DNA of 64,000 bases from Streptomyces sp. CA-210063 (GTDB lineage Bacteria > Actinomycetota > Actinomycetes > Streptomycetales > Streptomycetaceae), in NCBI RefSeq assembly GCF_024612015.1, contig NZ_CP102512.1, positions 8,246,001-8,310,000 of the forward strand, in the 5' to 3' direction. The notes beneath the pieces are model-generated. The model did no database searches, was not told where the DNA came from, and saw only the letters and a program-made list of their open reading frames with translations. A program made the position numbers and the translations under genes. Every line of letters starts with the position of its first letter. Position 1 is the first letter of the stretch. Below are positions 16,049-27,500 of the stretch, one piece after another.

Positions 16049-17149
16049 CTACGCCCAGGCCTGAGCCGCCGCCCGCCGGGCCCCCTCCAGGTCCACCCCC
16101 ACCCCGAACTCCGCCAGCGCCGCCCCCAGCCCCGCGAGGCTCGAGTGCACGACGCCCGGGGTCGCGTCGGGGCCGTAGTGGTTCACGCGGACCATCTCCG
16201 CGGCGAGGGCGCCGCCGCCCGCGGCCAGCGGCAGGGCGGGGTCCGCGGCGAGCGCCTTGGCGACCAGCTCCGACGCGTCGACCCCGGCGGGCACCCGCAG
16301 GGTCGTGGCGACCGGCGCCGCGTCGGCCGCCGCGTGGACGTACGGCTCCAGGCCGCCGCCCAGGGCGAAGGTGCCCGCGCGGGTCGCCGCGGCGGCGCGC
16401 GCGTGACGGGACATCACCGCGTCCAGGCCCTCCCCCTCGATGCGCTCCAGGCAGGCCTCCAACGCGAGCATCTCCAGCTGCGCGGGCGCGTGGAGAAGGG
16501 CGCGGCGGCCACCGTCGATCCAGCGCTCCTTCCAGTCAAGGAGCGAGAGGTAGGAACTCCTGGGCGCCCGCGGGTTGGCTGCCATCCGCGCCCACGCCCG
16601 CTCGCTCACGGAGATCGCCGACACCCCGGCCGGCCCGCCCATCGCCTTCTGCGCCCCGATGACGCACAGGTCGACACCCCACGCGTCGGGCAGCACCGGC
16701 TCGGCGCCCACGGAGGCGACCGCGTCCAGGTAGAAGAGCGCCCCCTGCTCGCGGACCACCTCGCCGATCTCCGCCACGGGGTTCGTGTTGCCGGTCGCCG
16801 CCTCCGCGTGGACCAGTGAGACGAAGTCGATCGCCGGGTGCTCGGCGAAGGCGTCCCGGATCCGCTCGGCCGTGACCGCCGTGTGGAAGGGGACGGCCAG
16901 GTCGATCACGGTCGCGCCGCAGTCCCGCAGCCAGTTCCCGAATGTCTGCCCGTACGGACCGGTGATCACGTTCAGCGCGGTCGTACCGGGCCCGGCGGCC
17001 CCGCGAATCGCCCCCTCCAGCGGCAGCAGCGCCTCGCCCTGTGTGATCACGACGTCCTGCTCCGTGGCGAGCAGCCGGCCCACCCGGTCCTCGATCGACG
17101 CGAAGTGCGCCGCACTCAACGGGGCCAGATCCAGAAACGGGTGCGTCAC
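16049..17149 (-). CDS. Class V aminotransferase (alanine-glyoxylate / phosphonate type)
   Basis: A 366-residue PLP enzyme: VVITQGEALLPLEGAIRGAAGPGTTALNVITGPYGQTFGNWLRDCG forms the cofactor phosphate region, FVSLVHAEAATGNTNPVAEIGEVVREQGALFYLDAVASVGAEP holds the ring-contacting Asp, and CVIGAQKAMGGPAGVSAISVSERAW has the Schiff-base lysine (AQKAMGGP). This is the pattern of serine/alanine-glyoxylate and 2-aminoethylphosphonate transaminases; the substrate is unknown. GTG 17149 is chosen because homologues start with THPFLDLAPLSAAHFA and a GAAGAGAG lies upstream. It is divergent from an amino-acid ABC importer, which suggests that its substrate may be what that system brings in (inference). Confidence 0.86.
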   Translation of the reverse strand: MTHPFLDLAPLSAAHFASIEDRVGRLLATEQDVVITQGEALLPLEGAIRGAAGPGTTALNVITGPYGQTFGNWLRDCGATVIDLAVPFHTAVTAERIRDAFAEHPAIDFVSLVHAEAATGNTNPVAEIGEVVREQGALFYLDAVASVGAEPVLPDAWGVDLCVIGAQKAMGGPAGVSAISVSERAWARMAANPRAPRSSYLSLLDWKERWIDGGRRALLHAPAQLEMLALEACLERIEGEGLDAVMSRHARAAAATRAGTFALGGGLEPYVHAAADAAPVATTLRVPAGVDASELVAKALAADPALPLAAGGGALAAEMVRVNHYGPDATPGVVHSSLAGLGAALAEFGVGVDLEGARRAAAQAWA

Positions 17150-17260
17150 GGGGTGCTCTCTTCGCTCACGGGGTAGATGGTGTCGAGGGTACCGACGGCC
17201 CCGGCTCGCCCCTCGACGACGACATCTGAGGCCGAACGGCCCAGTAGCCATCGGTTTGGT

Positions 17261-17288
17261 TTGAGGAAGTCAAAGATCTCCTTATAAT
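17261..17288 (+). promoter_or_regulatory. Housekeeping-type promoter of the amino-acid ABC operon
   Basis: TTGAGG (17261-17266), 16-bp spacer, TATAAT (17283-17288), about 70 bases before the binding-protein start. An inverted TTTGA-GGAAG-TCAAA (17260-17274) overlaps the -35 box and could be a repressor site. Confidence 0.65.
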
Positions 17289-17359
17289 CGGATGTCTGTG
17301 TTCCCTGTCTTCTCCGTCTTCTCTGTGTTCCCCGCAGTTCCCTCATAGGAGGTCTCCCC

Positions 17360-18223
17360 GTGAACTCGGTCCTCGGACGCCGGACCCGCATCCTGGCCGC
17401 CACCACCGCGACGGCCGGGCTGCTGCTCGTGGCCGGCTGTTCCTCGGACGGCGACGGCGGCAGCGGCGGCACCAAGACCGCGGCCGGCGGGGTGGAGCTG
17501 GTGAAGGGCGGTCAGCTGACGACCTGCACCCACCTGCCGTACCCGCCGTTCCAGTCGGAGATCGACGGCAAGGTGCAGGGCTTCGACGTGTCGCTGATCG
17601 ACCTCGTCGCCGAGGACCTGGGCGTCAAGCAGGAGATCCTGGACACGCCGTTCGAGAACTTCAAGACGGGTGCCTTCCTGAACTCCGGCGAGTGCGACCT
17701 CGCCGCGGCCGGTATGACGATCACCGACGAGCGCAAGAAGAACGTCGACTTCTCCGACCCGTACTTCGAGGCCACCCAGGCCGTCCTCGCCGCCAAGAAG
17801 GCCGACATCGGCTCCTTCGCGGACCTCAAGGGCGACGAGGACTTCAAGGTCGGCACCCAGGCGCAGACCACCGGTGAGGACTACGCCAAGAGCCAGGGCC
17901 TCGACCCGGTCTCCTTCGAGTCCTCCGACGCCGTCCTCAACGGCCTGCGCGCCGGCCAGGTCGACGCCGTCGTCATCGACTACCCGGTCGTCCAGGGCTG
18001 GCTGAAGGACCCGGTGCTCGCCGACGCCTTCGAGGTCGCCGAGCAGGTCAACACCGGTGAGGAGTACGGCTTCACGGTCAAGAAGGGCAACACCAAGCTC
18101 CTCGCCGCCGTCAACAAGGCGCTCGCCGACGCCAAGTCCGACGGCACGTACAAGAAGCTGTACGAGCAGTGGATCGGCCCGTACGACGAGAGCGCCGCCA
18201 CCGCCTCCCCGTCCGCCTCATGA
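17360..18223 (+). CDS. Amino-acid ABC transporter substrate-binding lipoprotein
   Basis: A 287-residue periplasmic-type binding protein of the SBP_bac_3 family. Residues 1-27 are a lipoprotein signal with the lipobox LVAGC, so it should be anchored outside the membrane by Cys27. [37 protein letters not shown] and [37 protein letters not shown] are the family signature for polar amino acids. A clear ribosome site (AGGAGG) precedes the start. It is the first gene of a three-gene importer whose next start overlaps its stop by ATGA. The exact ligand is unknown; the divergent aminotransferase hints at an amino acid or related amine. Confidence 0.93.
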   Translation: MNSVLGRRTRILAATTATAGLLLVAGCSSDGDGGSGGTKTAAGGVELVKGGQLTTCTHLPYPPFQSEIDGKVQGFDVSLIDLVAEDLGVKQEILDTPFENFKTGAFLNSGECDLAAAGMTITDERKKNVDFSDPYFEATQAVLAAKKADIGSFADLKGDEDFKVGTQAQTTGEDYAKSQGLDPVSFESSDAVLNGLRAGQVDAVVIDYPVVQGWLKDPVLADAFEVAEQVNTGEEYGFTVKKGNTKLLAAVNKALADAKSDGTYKKLYEQWIGPYDESAATASPSAS

Positions 18224-19059
18224 GCGTGACCGACACGGACACACCGCTCCAGCCGAAGAAGAAGGGGCTGAGCCGGACCCAGAAGCGCACCCTCTCCCGG
18301 GGCGCGCAGTACGCGGTGTTCGTCGCGGCGGTCATCGCCTTCGCGGTGTCCGCCGACTGGGACCAGCTCAAGAACCAGTTCGCCCAGTGGGACATCGCCG
18401 AGCGGATGTTCCCCGACGTCATCACGCTGGCGCTCAAGAACACCGTGCTGTACACGCTGTCCGGCTTCGCGTTCGGCCTCGTCCTCGGCATGGTCATCGC
18501 GCTGATGCGGCTGTCGTCGGTGGGCCCGTACCGCTGGTTCGCCGGTGTGTACATCGAGATCTTCCGGGGCCTGCCCGCCCTGCTGATCTTCATCTTCATC
18601 GGTGTCGCCGTGCCGCTGGCCTTCCCCGGCACGGAGATCCCCGGCGGCACGTACGGCAAGGTCGCCCTCGCGCTGGGCCTGGTGGCGGCGGCGTACATGG
18701 CGGAGACGATCCGCGCGGGCATCCAGGCCGTCCCCAAGGGCCAGCTGGAAGCGGCCCGTTCCCTGGGCTTCTCACCGGCGAAGGCGATGATCTCGATCAT
18801 CATCCCGCAGGCGTTCCGGATCATCCTCCCGCCGCTCACCAACGAACTGGTCCTCCTCTTCAAGGACTCCTCTCTCGTCCTGTTCCTCGGCGTCACCCTG
18901 GAGGAGCGCGAACTGTCCAAGTACGGCCGCGACCTGGCCAGCACCACCGCCAACTCCACGCCGATCCTGGTCGCCGGCCTGTGCTACCTGCTGGTGACCA
19001 TCCCGCTCGGCTTCGTCGTGCGCCGGATGGAGGCGAAGGCCCAGGAGGCCGTGAAATGA
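18220..19059 (+). CDS. Amino-acid ABC transporter permease (HisM/GlnP type)
   Basis: A 279-residue membrane protein with a hydrophilic N-terminus, a first helix at about residues 28-46 ([17 protein letters not shown]) and at least four further helices. The EAA loop is visible as [43 protein letters not shown], which contacts the ATPase. The start ATG 18220 overlaps the TGA of the binding-protein gene (ATGA), and its own TGA overlaps the ATPase start in the same way, so the three proteins should be made in balance. It forms the channel for the amino acid supplied by the lipoprotein. Confidence 0.93.
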   Translation: MSVTDTDTPLQPKKKGLSRTQKRTLSRGAQYAVFVAAVIAFAVSADWDQLKNQFAQWDIAERMFPDVITLALKNTVLYTLSGFAFGLVLGMVIALMRLSSVGPYRWFAGVYIEIFRGLPALLIFIFIGVAVPLAFPGTEIPGGTYGKVALALGLVAAAYMAETIRAGIQAVPKGQLEAARSLGFSPAKAMISIIIPQAFRIILPPLTNELVLLFKDSSLVLFLGVTLEERELSKYGRDLASTTANSTPILVAGLCYLLVTIPLGFVVRRMEAKAQEAVK

Positions 19060-19892
19060 GCGAGAAAACCCTGGGCGGGAAGTCCCTCGGCGGACGCCCG
19101 GAGATCCAAGTACGCGGCCTGTACAAGGCGTTCGGCGACAACGAGGTGCTGAAGGGCATCGACCTGGAGATCCGGCAGGGCGAGGTGGTGTGCGTCATCG
19201 GCCCGTCGGGCTCCGGCAAGTCGACCCTGCTGCGCTGTGTGAACCTCCTGGAGGAGCCCACGAAGGGCCAGGTCTTCGTCGGCGGCACCGAGCTGACGGA
19301 CCCCGACGTCGACATCGACGCCGTACGCCGCCGGATCGGCATGGTCTTCCAGCAGTTCAACCTCTTCCCGCACCTCACGGTGACCGAGAACCTCACGCTG
19401 CCGCAGCGCCGGGTCCTGCGGAGGGACAAGGCGCGGGCCGCCGGGGTCGCCGCCGAGAACCTGGAACGCGTGGGCCTGTCGGAGAAGGCGAACGCCTACC
19501 CCGCCTCCCTCTCCGGCGGCCAGCAGCAGCGCGTGGCGATCGCCCGCTCGCTGTCGATGGGCCCCGAGGTCATGCTCTTCGACGAGCCGACGTCGGCGCT
19601 GGACCCGGAACTGGTGGGCGACGTCCTCGCGGTCATGCGCAGGCTGGCGACCGAAGGCATGACCATGATGGTCGTGACCCACGAGATGACCTTCGCCCGC
19701 GAGGTCGCCGACCGCGTCCTCTTCATGGACGGCGGCGTGATCGTCGAGGACGGCCCCCCGGCCCAGGTCATCGGCAGCCCCCGGCACGACCGCACCCGCC
19801 ACTTCCTCTCCCGCCTCCTCGACCCGGCGATGGCGGAGGTGGAGGAGGAGACGTCGGACCAGGTGGGCAAGGCCGAACAGCCGGGTGGCTAG
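19056..19892 (+). CDS. Amino-acid ABC transporter ATP-binding protein (GlnQ type)
   Basis: A 278-residue ATPase with Walker [11 protein letters not shown]-loop [13 protein letters not shown], signature LSGGQQQR, Walker [15 protein letters not shown] and H-loop VVTHEM, all intact. The [10 protein letters not shown] segment and length identify the polar amino-acid uptake (PAAT) group. It overlaps the permease stop by ATGA. A hydrophilic C-terminal tail of about 25 residues follows the domain. The amidohydrolase gene begins at or just after its stop, so all four genes look like one transcript. Confidence 0.95.
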   Translation: MSEKTLGGKSLGGRPEIQVRGLYKAFGDNEVLKGIDLEIRQGEVVCVIGPSGSGKSTLLRCVNLLEEPTKGQVFVGGTELTDPDVDIDAVRRRIGMVFQQFNLFPHLTVTENLTLPQRRVLRRDKARAAGVAAENLERVGLSEKANAYPASLSGGQQQRVAIARSLSMGPEVMLFDEPTSALDPELVGDVLAVMRRLATEGMTMMVVTHEMTFAREVADRVLFMDGGVIVEDGPPAQVIGSPRHDRTRHFLSRLLDPAMAEVEEETSDQVGKAEQPGG

Positions 19893-19902
19893 GGTGCAGT
19901 AC

Positions 19903-20994
19903 ATGAGCGATGAGCCGGTGCTGCATGTGAAGGGCCGGGTCCTGGTCGGACCTGAGGACGTCCGGGACGAGCTGTGGGTCGTCGACGGACGGATCTCCTA
20001 CGACCGTCCCGCGACCGCCCCCGACATCCGCACGGTCGAGGGCTGGGCGCTGCCCGGCCTCGTCGACGCCCACTGCCACGTCGGGCTGGGCGTGCACGGC
20101 CCGGTCGACGCCGACGTGGCGGAGAAGCAGGCCCTGACGGACCGGGACGCGGGGGCCTTGCTGCTCCGGGACGCGGGCTCCCCGTCCGACACCCGCTGGA
20201 TCGACGACCGCGACGACCTCCCGAAAATCATCCGGGCCGGCCGGCACATCGCGCGCACCCGCCGCTACATCCGGAACTTCGCCCATGAGATCGAGCCGGA
20301 GGACCTGGTCGCGTACGTCGCGCGGGAGGCCCGGCGCGGTGACGGCTGGGTGAAGCTGGTGGGGGACTGGATCGACCGCGAGGTGGGCGACCTGACACCG
20401 TGCTGGCCGCGTGAGGCGGTCGAGGCGGCGATCACGGAGGCGCACCTGCTGGGCGCCCGGGTGACGGCCCACTGCTTCGCCGAATCGTCCCTCCGCGACC
20501 TCGTCGAGGCGGGCATCGACTGCGTCGAGCACGCGACGGGCCTGACGGAGGACCTCATCCCGCTGTTCGCCTCGCGGGGCGTCGCCATCGTCCCCACACT
20601 CGTCAACATCGCCACCTTCCCGACCATGGCGGCCGGCGGCGAGGCCAAGTTCCCCCGCTGGTCCGCCCACATGCGCCGCCTCCACGAACGCCGCTACGAC
20701 ACCGTCCGCAACGCCTACGACGCCGGAATCCCCGTCTACGTCGGCACCGACGCGGGCAGCTCCCTCCCGCACGGCCTGGTCGCCGCCGAGGTCGCGGAAC
20801 TGGTCACCGCCGGCATCCCACCGGTCGAGGCCCTCGCGGCGACCACATGGGGCGCCCGCCGGTGGCTGGGCCGGCCCGGCTTGGACGAGGGAGCCCCCGC
20901 AGACCTGGTGGTGTACGAACGGGACCCCCGCACGGATGTGCGCGTGCTGGGGGCCCCGTCGCGGGTGGTGCTGAACGGGCGGGTGGTTGCGTAG
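19903..20994 (+). CDS. Metal-dependent amidohydrolase family protein
   Basis: About 363 residues of the amidohydrolase superfamily. GWALPGLVDAHCHVGLG holds the HxH metal pair, GARVTAHCFAESSLRDLVEAGIDCVEHATGL has the later metal-binding histidines, and VGTDAGSSLPHGLVAAEVAELVTAGIPPVEALAATTWGARRWLG has the catalytic Asp and the C-terminal domain swap typical of imidazolonepropionase/prolidase-like amidohydrolases. ATG 19903 is favoured by AGGGTG seven bases upstream; GTG 19885, inside the ATPase stop, is an alternative. Its place at the end of the importer operon suggests that it hydrolyses the imported compound or a derivative. The substrate cannot be named. Confidence 0.85.
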   Translation: MSDEPVLHVKGRVLVGPEDVRDELWVVDGRISYDRPATAPDIRTVEGWALPGLVDAHCHVGLGVHGPVDADVAEKQALTDRDAGALLLRDAGSPSDTRWIDDRDDLPKIIRAGRHIARTRRYIRNFAHEIEPEDLVAYVAREARRGDGWVKLVGDWIDREVGDLTPCWPREAVEAAITEAHLLGARVTAHCFAESSLRDLVEAGIDCVEHATGLTEDLIPLFASRGVAIVPTLVNIATFPTMAAGGEAKFPRWSAHMRRLHERRYDTVRNAYDAGIPVYVGTDAGSSLPHGLVAAEVAELVTAGIPPVEALAATTWGARRWLGRPGLDEGAPADLVVYERDPRTDVRVLGAPSRVVLNGRVVA

Positions 20995-21041
20995 AGGAGG
21001 CCCTCGACGGACCGCGCTCACCAGGGCGAGCGCCTGCCCGT

Positions 21042-21470
21042 TCAACCCGTCCAGCAGTACACGCTTTCGTCGGGTTCGCGCTGCTGGTGAATCAGTTCGA
21101 CGAGTTCCTGCAGAATATTCGCGGCGAGGGGTGGATCGATCTCGATTCCCTCGACTGCTTTCTTGCTCGCCCACCACATCGCGAGCTCGTCGAGCTGAGA
21201 ACTCGATGCGGAAGAGAGCGAGTTCAGGAGTGCGTCGGACAGCAAGAGCACCACAGGACCGTCATCGCTCTCGGCAACCTCCTCCGGGACGTCATTGTCC
21301 AGAAGCTCTGAAAAGGTTTTGCCGGTGAGGTGGGCTTCCCAGTCCAGCAGCGCTTCCTCGGCATCGAAATTTCCGAAAGAAATTATGCGGGTTGATGCGA
21401 TGGGGCCGGTGTTCAACGTGTCGATCGCATCTTCCCGCGTCGCCACAAAGAACTTGACAATGCTGCTCAC
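21042..21470 (-). CDS. Hypothetical protein, candidate immunity protein for the RHS toxin
   Basis: A 142-residue acidic soluble protein with no recognised domain (starts MSSIVKFFVATREDAIDTLNTG, includes LDELAMWWASKKAVEGIEIDP). It lies 114 bp downstream of the RHS toxin gene on the same strand, the usual place of an immunity gene, and the base composition of both this gene and the toxin tip is visibly less GC-biased than the surroundings (many A/T third positions), as often seen for recently exchanged toxin/immunity cassettes. GTG 21470 is preceded by AAAGGG. Function as immunity protein is inferred from position, length and composition only. Confidence 0.75.
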   Translation of the reverse strand: MSSIVKFFVATREDAIDTLNTGPIASTRIISFGNFDAEEALLDWEAHLTGKTFSELLDNDVPEEVAESDDGPVVLLLSDALLNSLSSASSSQLDELAMWWASKKAVEGIEIDPPLAANILQELVELIHQQREPDESVYCWTG

Positions 21471-21584
21471 GACTCGCCCTTTCGAAGATCTTGCTACGAG
21501 AAACGGCTGGGTCGCCCGTCGGGTTCGGGCGACCCAGCCATTATCTTCCCACCGTCACAGCACTACGGTGCGGCGAAGTTGGAA

Positions 21585-24500
21585 TCATTGCCAGAGGATG
21601 CCGACTCCCGGACCGAACTTGGGGGCGTAGTCGAACACGTGCTGCCCCCACATACGTTGAGTCGTCAGATCGTACCAGCCGATTCCTGGAACGCTTGTAC
21701 CGGTATTGACCCAGTCCGGGCCGGGCATACCGCCAGGAGTTGAGAAGAGGTCGCGCAGCGTCGAATCGCCGCCGGCGAGTTCCTTCACCCGGGCATCGAG
21801 GATATTTCCCTTGATGGTGTTGGCTCGGCTTGGTTTCCGGGCGATTCTCGCGAGGTCCGCCGGAGAAAACCCGATGGTTCCCGCGTTCCATTCGGAAAGT
21901 GCCGTATTCGTGTGGCGGAGCAGGCCCGAAGCGAGCGCATCCGGATTCGCGATGTCGTTTCCGTGCATATCGACGACACGAGCACCGCAATTGTGGACCA
22001 GGACCGGTGTGGCCCCTGCCAGCACATGGTACGAGTGCAGGCCCTCAACGCTCAGGTTGTAGACCGTCGCCTGTGCCTTGTGCGCCTTGACGGCCGTGAT
22101 CTGGACCCAGCTGCCGCTGCCCGTGCTCAGCCACTGACCGCGTTCGAGGTCACCGGCCTCCATCCAGCGGCCCAGGTCCGGCAGCCAGAACGGGTGGCCG
22201 TCGGTGGCCGTGATGGTGGAGGTCTCGGCTCCTGCCCGGCCGTCCGTGTCGACCTTGAGGGTGACCAGGTTCTTGGTGCCCTCACCCTTGATGGTGCGGG
22301 TCACCGTCCGCGACTGCGTGTCGTCCGTCTCCACGTCGGACGCCGCGACCTTGTCGCCGATCCCGACGTCCTCGATCGGCTTCGTGGTCCCGTCGGCCAT
22401 CAGGACCTCGGTGCCAGGGACGAAGCTGTTCCCGACGGGGCAGGCGGGCGGCGCCTCCGGGGGCTTCGGTGCCGCCGGAGCCGGGGCGGCTGCCGGGGCC
22501 GGCGCCGGGTTGGCCGGGGCCGGGTCCTTCGGGGTTGTCGGGGCGTCCGGGGTGCCGCCTGCCGGTGGTGTGTCCGTCGCCCGCCCCGCGTTCGTCGCGG
22601 TGTCCGTCGCGCGCTTCGCGTCGCCCGCCGTATCGATCGCGTCCAACGCCTTGTCGCCGTACCGCGCCGCCTTCGCCGCCGTCGCCCCGTACCCCGCGAA
22701 CGGGATGGCGGAGGCGCAGGACAGGGCCGCGTCCAGATACTCGCCTTCGGCCGCGTACCAGCCGCAGTTGGCCAGGTCCGCGACCTCGCCCACGACCGGG
22801 ATCAGGCCGACCACGTCCAGTGCGGCGTGGCCGATGTCCGACCACGACAGGCCGAACAGGTGGCCGTCGATCTCGATGAAGGAGATCGGGTTGCCGCCGG
22901 CGAAGGCGTAGCGGTTGCCGGTGAAGGGGTCGGTGGTCAGGCCCATGTCGGCCAGGGCGCCGCCGTACATGTCCCGGGTCAGGAAGCGGTTCAAGCCCGG
23001 GTCGTAGGTGCGGAAGCCCATGTCGTACGTGCCGGATGTCGTGTCGTAGCGCTTCGCGTTGAAGCGGTACGAGTTGTAGGGCTCCGCGGCCTCGCCGCCC
23101 GCCCCCGGCTTGTCCGCGCCCGTGAACTGGGCCGTGTCGTTCTTGCCGTACGCCGTGTAGCCGTACGTTGTCTTGGTGTTGCCGTCCTTGTCGGTCAGCG
23201 CCTCTACGTCGCCGTGCGGGTGGTAGAGGTACTGGGTGGTCTCCGGGGCCTTGTCCTCCTCGTCCTTAATCTGGGTGAGCTTCTGGCCCCAGGAGGCGTA
23301 CTGGAACGACGTGACGCCCTCGTCGGTCACCTCTTCCTTCAGGGAGTTCGAGGTGATGCCCAGGTACGTGAAGAGCGTCGTCTTCGCGTCGTCCCCGCCG
23401 ACCGTCTCCTTCACCGTGCGGTCGAAGGCGTCGTACGTCATCCGGGTCGTCCGGGCCGCGTCCCCGGTGCCCGCCCTGATGGACTCCGGACGATCGAAGC
23501 CGTCGTAGCGGTACTTCTGGATCGTCTCGCCGCCGAAGGAGACGGTGTCGAGGCGGCCCAGCGGGTCGTAGTTGTACGTGGACGAGGCGCCGTCCGCTGT
23601 GGAGGTCAGGAGGCGGTTGCGGTCGTAGCGGTGGGTCGTGGTCGTGTCGTCGACCGTCTGCCAGACCACGTTGCCGGCGGAGTCGTGGCGGTACTCCTCC
23701 GTCTTCTCGTCGTCGCCGGTCTTCACGACCTTGGCTATGCGGTCCTGCGGGTCGTACGTGTACGCGTACGTGTTGTCGATCGTGTCGCCGTGGTCGTCGG
23801 CGTCCATCAGCTTCAGGACGTCCTCGACCTTGTGGCCGTTGGCGTTGTACTTCAGGTTGTGTTCGGCGACGAGGGTGCCGTCGGACTTCTCAGTGGTCTT
23901 CTTTGTTGCTCCGTCCAGGTAGTAGTCGAGCGTCAGGACGTTGCCGTTGGGCTTCGTCTGTGTCTTCAGCTCGCCCCGGGCTGTGTACTCCAGCTTTGTG
24001 ATCTGCTGGTCACCGGCTGTCGGTGAGGCGGCGTTGGTGATGCGTTCGACCCGGTCCAGCGGGTCGTAGTCCAGCTTGCTCCAGGTCAGGTCGTGGGTCG
24101 TCGTCAGCGTGTTGCCGTTGGCGTCGTACGTCAGGGCCGTCGTGTTGCGGACGCTGTCCCCGTCGTGCTCCTTCACCTCGCTGAGCTGGTTGAGTTCGTC
24201 GTAGGCCAGGGTGTAGCGGTCGGTCTCGACCCCGGGGCTGTTGTCGACGATCTCGATCTGGTTGCCGTTGGCGTCGTATCGGTAGGAGAAGTCCTTCTTC
24301 TCGTTGTCGGTGTCGCCCTCGTAGTCGCGGACCAGCCGGACCGCGTCCGCGACCACCGTGCCGGTCGCCTTGTCGGTGAGGGTGATGGCCTGGCCGGTGT
24401 CCTCGGTGAAGGCGTACTTGCCCAAGGAGCGCCACTCACCAGGGAGTTCGGTCTGGTCCAGGGTTTTGGTCTCGGTGCCTTCCTTGTGCTTGATCTCGTA

Positions 24501-27500
24501 GGTGGCGTCCTTCGCCGCCCCGTCGACCTTCGGGTACTGGACGTAGACCGTGTAGTCCCCGGACTGGGGGATGGTCAGCTGCCAGACGAAGCGGTCCTCG
24601 CCCGAGCCGGCCGCGTGGGTCTGCGCGTTGTAGCCGTACGAGCCCTCGGCGGCGACCTCCGCCCAAGGGCCCTGAGTCGCCGTGTTGTTGATGTCCGAGT
24701 TGTCGACGAGCGCGACCTGGAGGCCGACCGGGACTCCGTCGTCCGAGCGGGACTTGAGGGCGCCGCTCGGGTAGAAGGCGGAGTCGAGGGTGCGGGAGAC
24801 CGAACCGCCCGCGCTGGTCAGGGTGTTCTGGATCTGCTGGCCCAGGTCGTTGTACTTGTAGGTGTTCTTGATGTCGAAGGCGTCCGTGGACGTCTTGATC
24901 CAGCCGGTGTCGAAGTAGGTGTACTCCGTCTCGTTGCGGACGCTCTGGCCCTCGGACGGCGGGGCACTGACCTTCTTCACGCGGCTCAGCGCGTCGTACT
25001 CGTACGTCGTCCGGTCCGGCGTGTTGTACCGGCCGTCGTCCGGGTCGTAGGGGCTCAGGGTCTCCTTGACGCGGTTCAGCTCGTCGTAGACGGTCTCGGC
25101 GGCGAAGTCCTTGTCGTCGCCGCCGGTCTCCATGCCGCGCGGGGTGATGACGCGGGTCTGGTTGCCGACCTCGTCGTACTCGAAGCGCGTCTTGCGGATG
25201 ACCGCGTCGTCGCCCTCCCCGTCGTGCGGGACGTGCGCCTCGACGAGAGCTCCGCGCGGGTCCAGGACCAGCTCGGTGCGGTTGCCGTCGGCGTCGGTGG
25301 TGGCGACGGTCAGACCGTCCCAGTCGTAGGTGCTGGTCGTCGACTTGCCGGCCGCGTCGGTGGTCTCGAGGAGCCGGTGGTCGAGGTCGTAGCGGAACCT
25401 GCTGGTGTAGTCGTCGGGGTCCTCGGTCTCGTTCTTGCGGGCATCGACGACCTTCACCAGGTCACCGACGTCGTTGTAGACGGCGCTCGCCCGGTTGCCC
25501 GCCGCGTTGACCGCCTCGATCGGCTGGTAGACCTCGTCGTACTTGGTCGTCGAGGTGAAGTCGCCGGGCTTCTCGGTCAGGTTGCCCTTCGGCTCCGTCG
25601 AGGTGAGCTGGTTGCCGACCTTGTCGTAGGTGAAGGTCGAGACACGCTCCGGGGAGCCCTCCTCGTCGCCCGGCTGGACGGACTTCAGCAGCTGGTCGGC
25701 GGCGTCGAACTCGCTGCTGCTCGACACCCCGTTGGGGGCGGTGAAGACGAGCGTGTTGTCGTTCCTGTCGTACTCGGGCGCGGGCGTGACGATGAACTCG
25801 CCGGCCTGCTGGTCCTTCGGCCTGCGGTTCTCCAGCGGACGCGCGAACACGTCGTACGTCTGCGTGGTCGTCGCCCCGTCGGCCTCCTCGACCTGGGTGA
25901 CGTTGCCGCGCACGTCGTACGTCGTCACCGTGCGGTTGCCGAGGGCGTCCTCGATCACCCGGGGATAGCCGGAGGGGTCGTAGTCCTCGAACGTCGTGGT
26001 GTGCTCGTTCGCGTCGGTGGCGGAGATGAGCCGGCCCCGCGCGTCATAGGCGTTGACGGAGGTGTAGTCGCCCTCGGGTTCGCTCCGCACACCCTTGGGG
26101 TCGGTGACCGAGATCATGTTGCCGCGCGCGTCGTAGCCGAACTGCCAGGTGCGGCCCTCCGGAGAGACGCGGCGCACCAGGTCGGCGATGTAGCCGTTCT
26201 CGCCGGTCGCGTAGGTCAGCGTGGCGGCGGGCCGGTCGTTCTTGACGCTCTCGGCGTCCCGTACCTGAAGCGGGTAACCCGTCTTGGGGTCGTACTTCCA
26301 GGTGCGGGCGGCGCCGTTGTTCTCCTCCAGACGCGTGACGTTGTTGTCCGCGTCCCAACCCAGCTTCGTGGTCCGCTTCTTGGCGTCGGTGAGCTTCACC
26401 GGGCGGCCGTAGCCGTCCATCCGCTGGGTGGCCGGGTTGCCCTCGGCGTCCGTGACGACCGTCTCGGTGCCCTTGCCGTCATGGCCGTCGGGGTCCTTGT
26501 AGCGGTACCCGGTCACGCCCTTGAGCCGGTCCGTGATCGCCTTCGTGTACCCCAGGTAGTGCAGCTGGTCCTTCTCGTCGTGCGGGCCGACATAGTCCAG
26601 CTTGCTGGCGTTCCCCTCCGGGTCGGTGACCGCGACCAGCTTCAGGCCGGGGTGGTCGAACTCCTTGCCGTAGTCGAACACGAAGACCTTGCGGAGCTTC
26701 TCGGCGGCGTTCGCACCGTCCGTCAGCCGGGCCAGCATCCCCTTCTCGGTGAACGTGAAGTCGATCCGCCGGCCCGAGACATCGGTGACGGAGCGGACCT
26801 TGCCGATGATGAACGGGTTGAGGAGATGCTTGCCCTCACGGACCTCGCCGTCCTTGTCGACGTAGGTGTACGCCTCGCCCTTCTCCCAGTAGTCGACGGT
26901 GAGCGTGCGCCGCCCCTCGGCGTCGGTGACGTACTTCAGCAGCTTCGACGGGTGCCCGAGCAGCCGCTCCTCGTACGTGAACTCCATCCGGTTGCCGTTC
27001 TTGTCCACCTGGGCGCTCGGATAGCCCTGGCAGTCGAAGAGGAACCGGGTGCGGTCCGGGCGCAGGAACTCCCAGGCCTCCCGCTGATGGGGATGGAGCA
27101 GGCAGTCCTTCTCCAACTGCTTGACGCGGAAGTGGACCCCGGCGGGGGAGTCCCACTCGCCCTTCTTGTTCTTGCTGAAGACATGGCTGGTGCCGTCGCC
27201 GTCGGTCAGCGTGATCTGCTTGGGCAGCAGCGCGGCCGGGTGGAAGTCCAGCGGCGTGCCGAGCCGGACCGGCGAGGAGGCCTGCAGCGACCAGCCGAAA
27301 CCGGCCGGAGTGCTGGACGCGTCCTGCGAGTTGTAGGCCAGCCGCAGGAAGGTCGAGAAGCCCAGCGACGGGTTCGAGAAGGAGTTGTACGACCACACGG
27401 CGTTGCCGGCGTGAAGATTGCTCATCAGCGCCGAACCCGCACCGGTGTTCTTCCCGGCGTACGAGTAGAAGTCCTCAAGGCCGAGTTGGTCGGAGGTCGG

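Noticed and set aside
22433..22441. Loss of the HINT nucleophile in the RHS protein
   Set aside because: The residue before NSFVPGT is Gly, but related toxins appear to use the Ser of SFVPGT or a nearby Cys. The end motif VHNC is intact, so no defect can be claimed.
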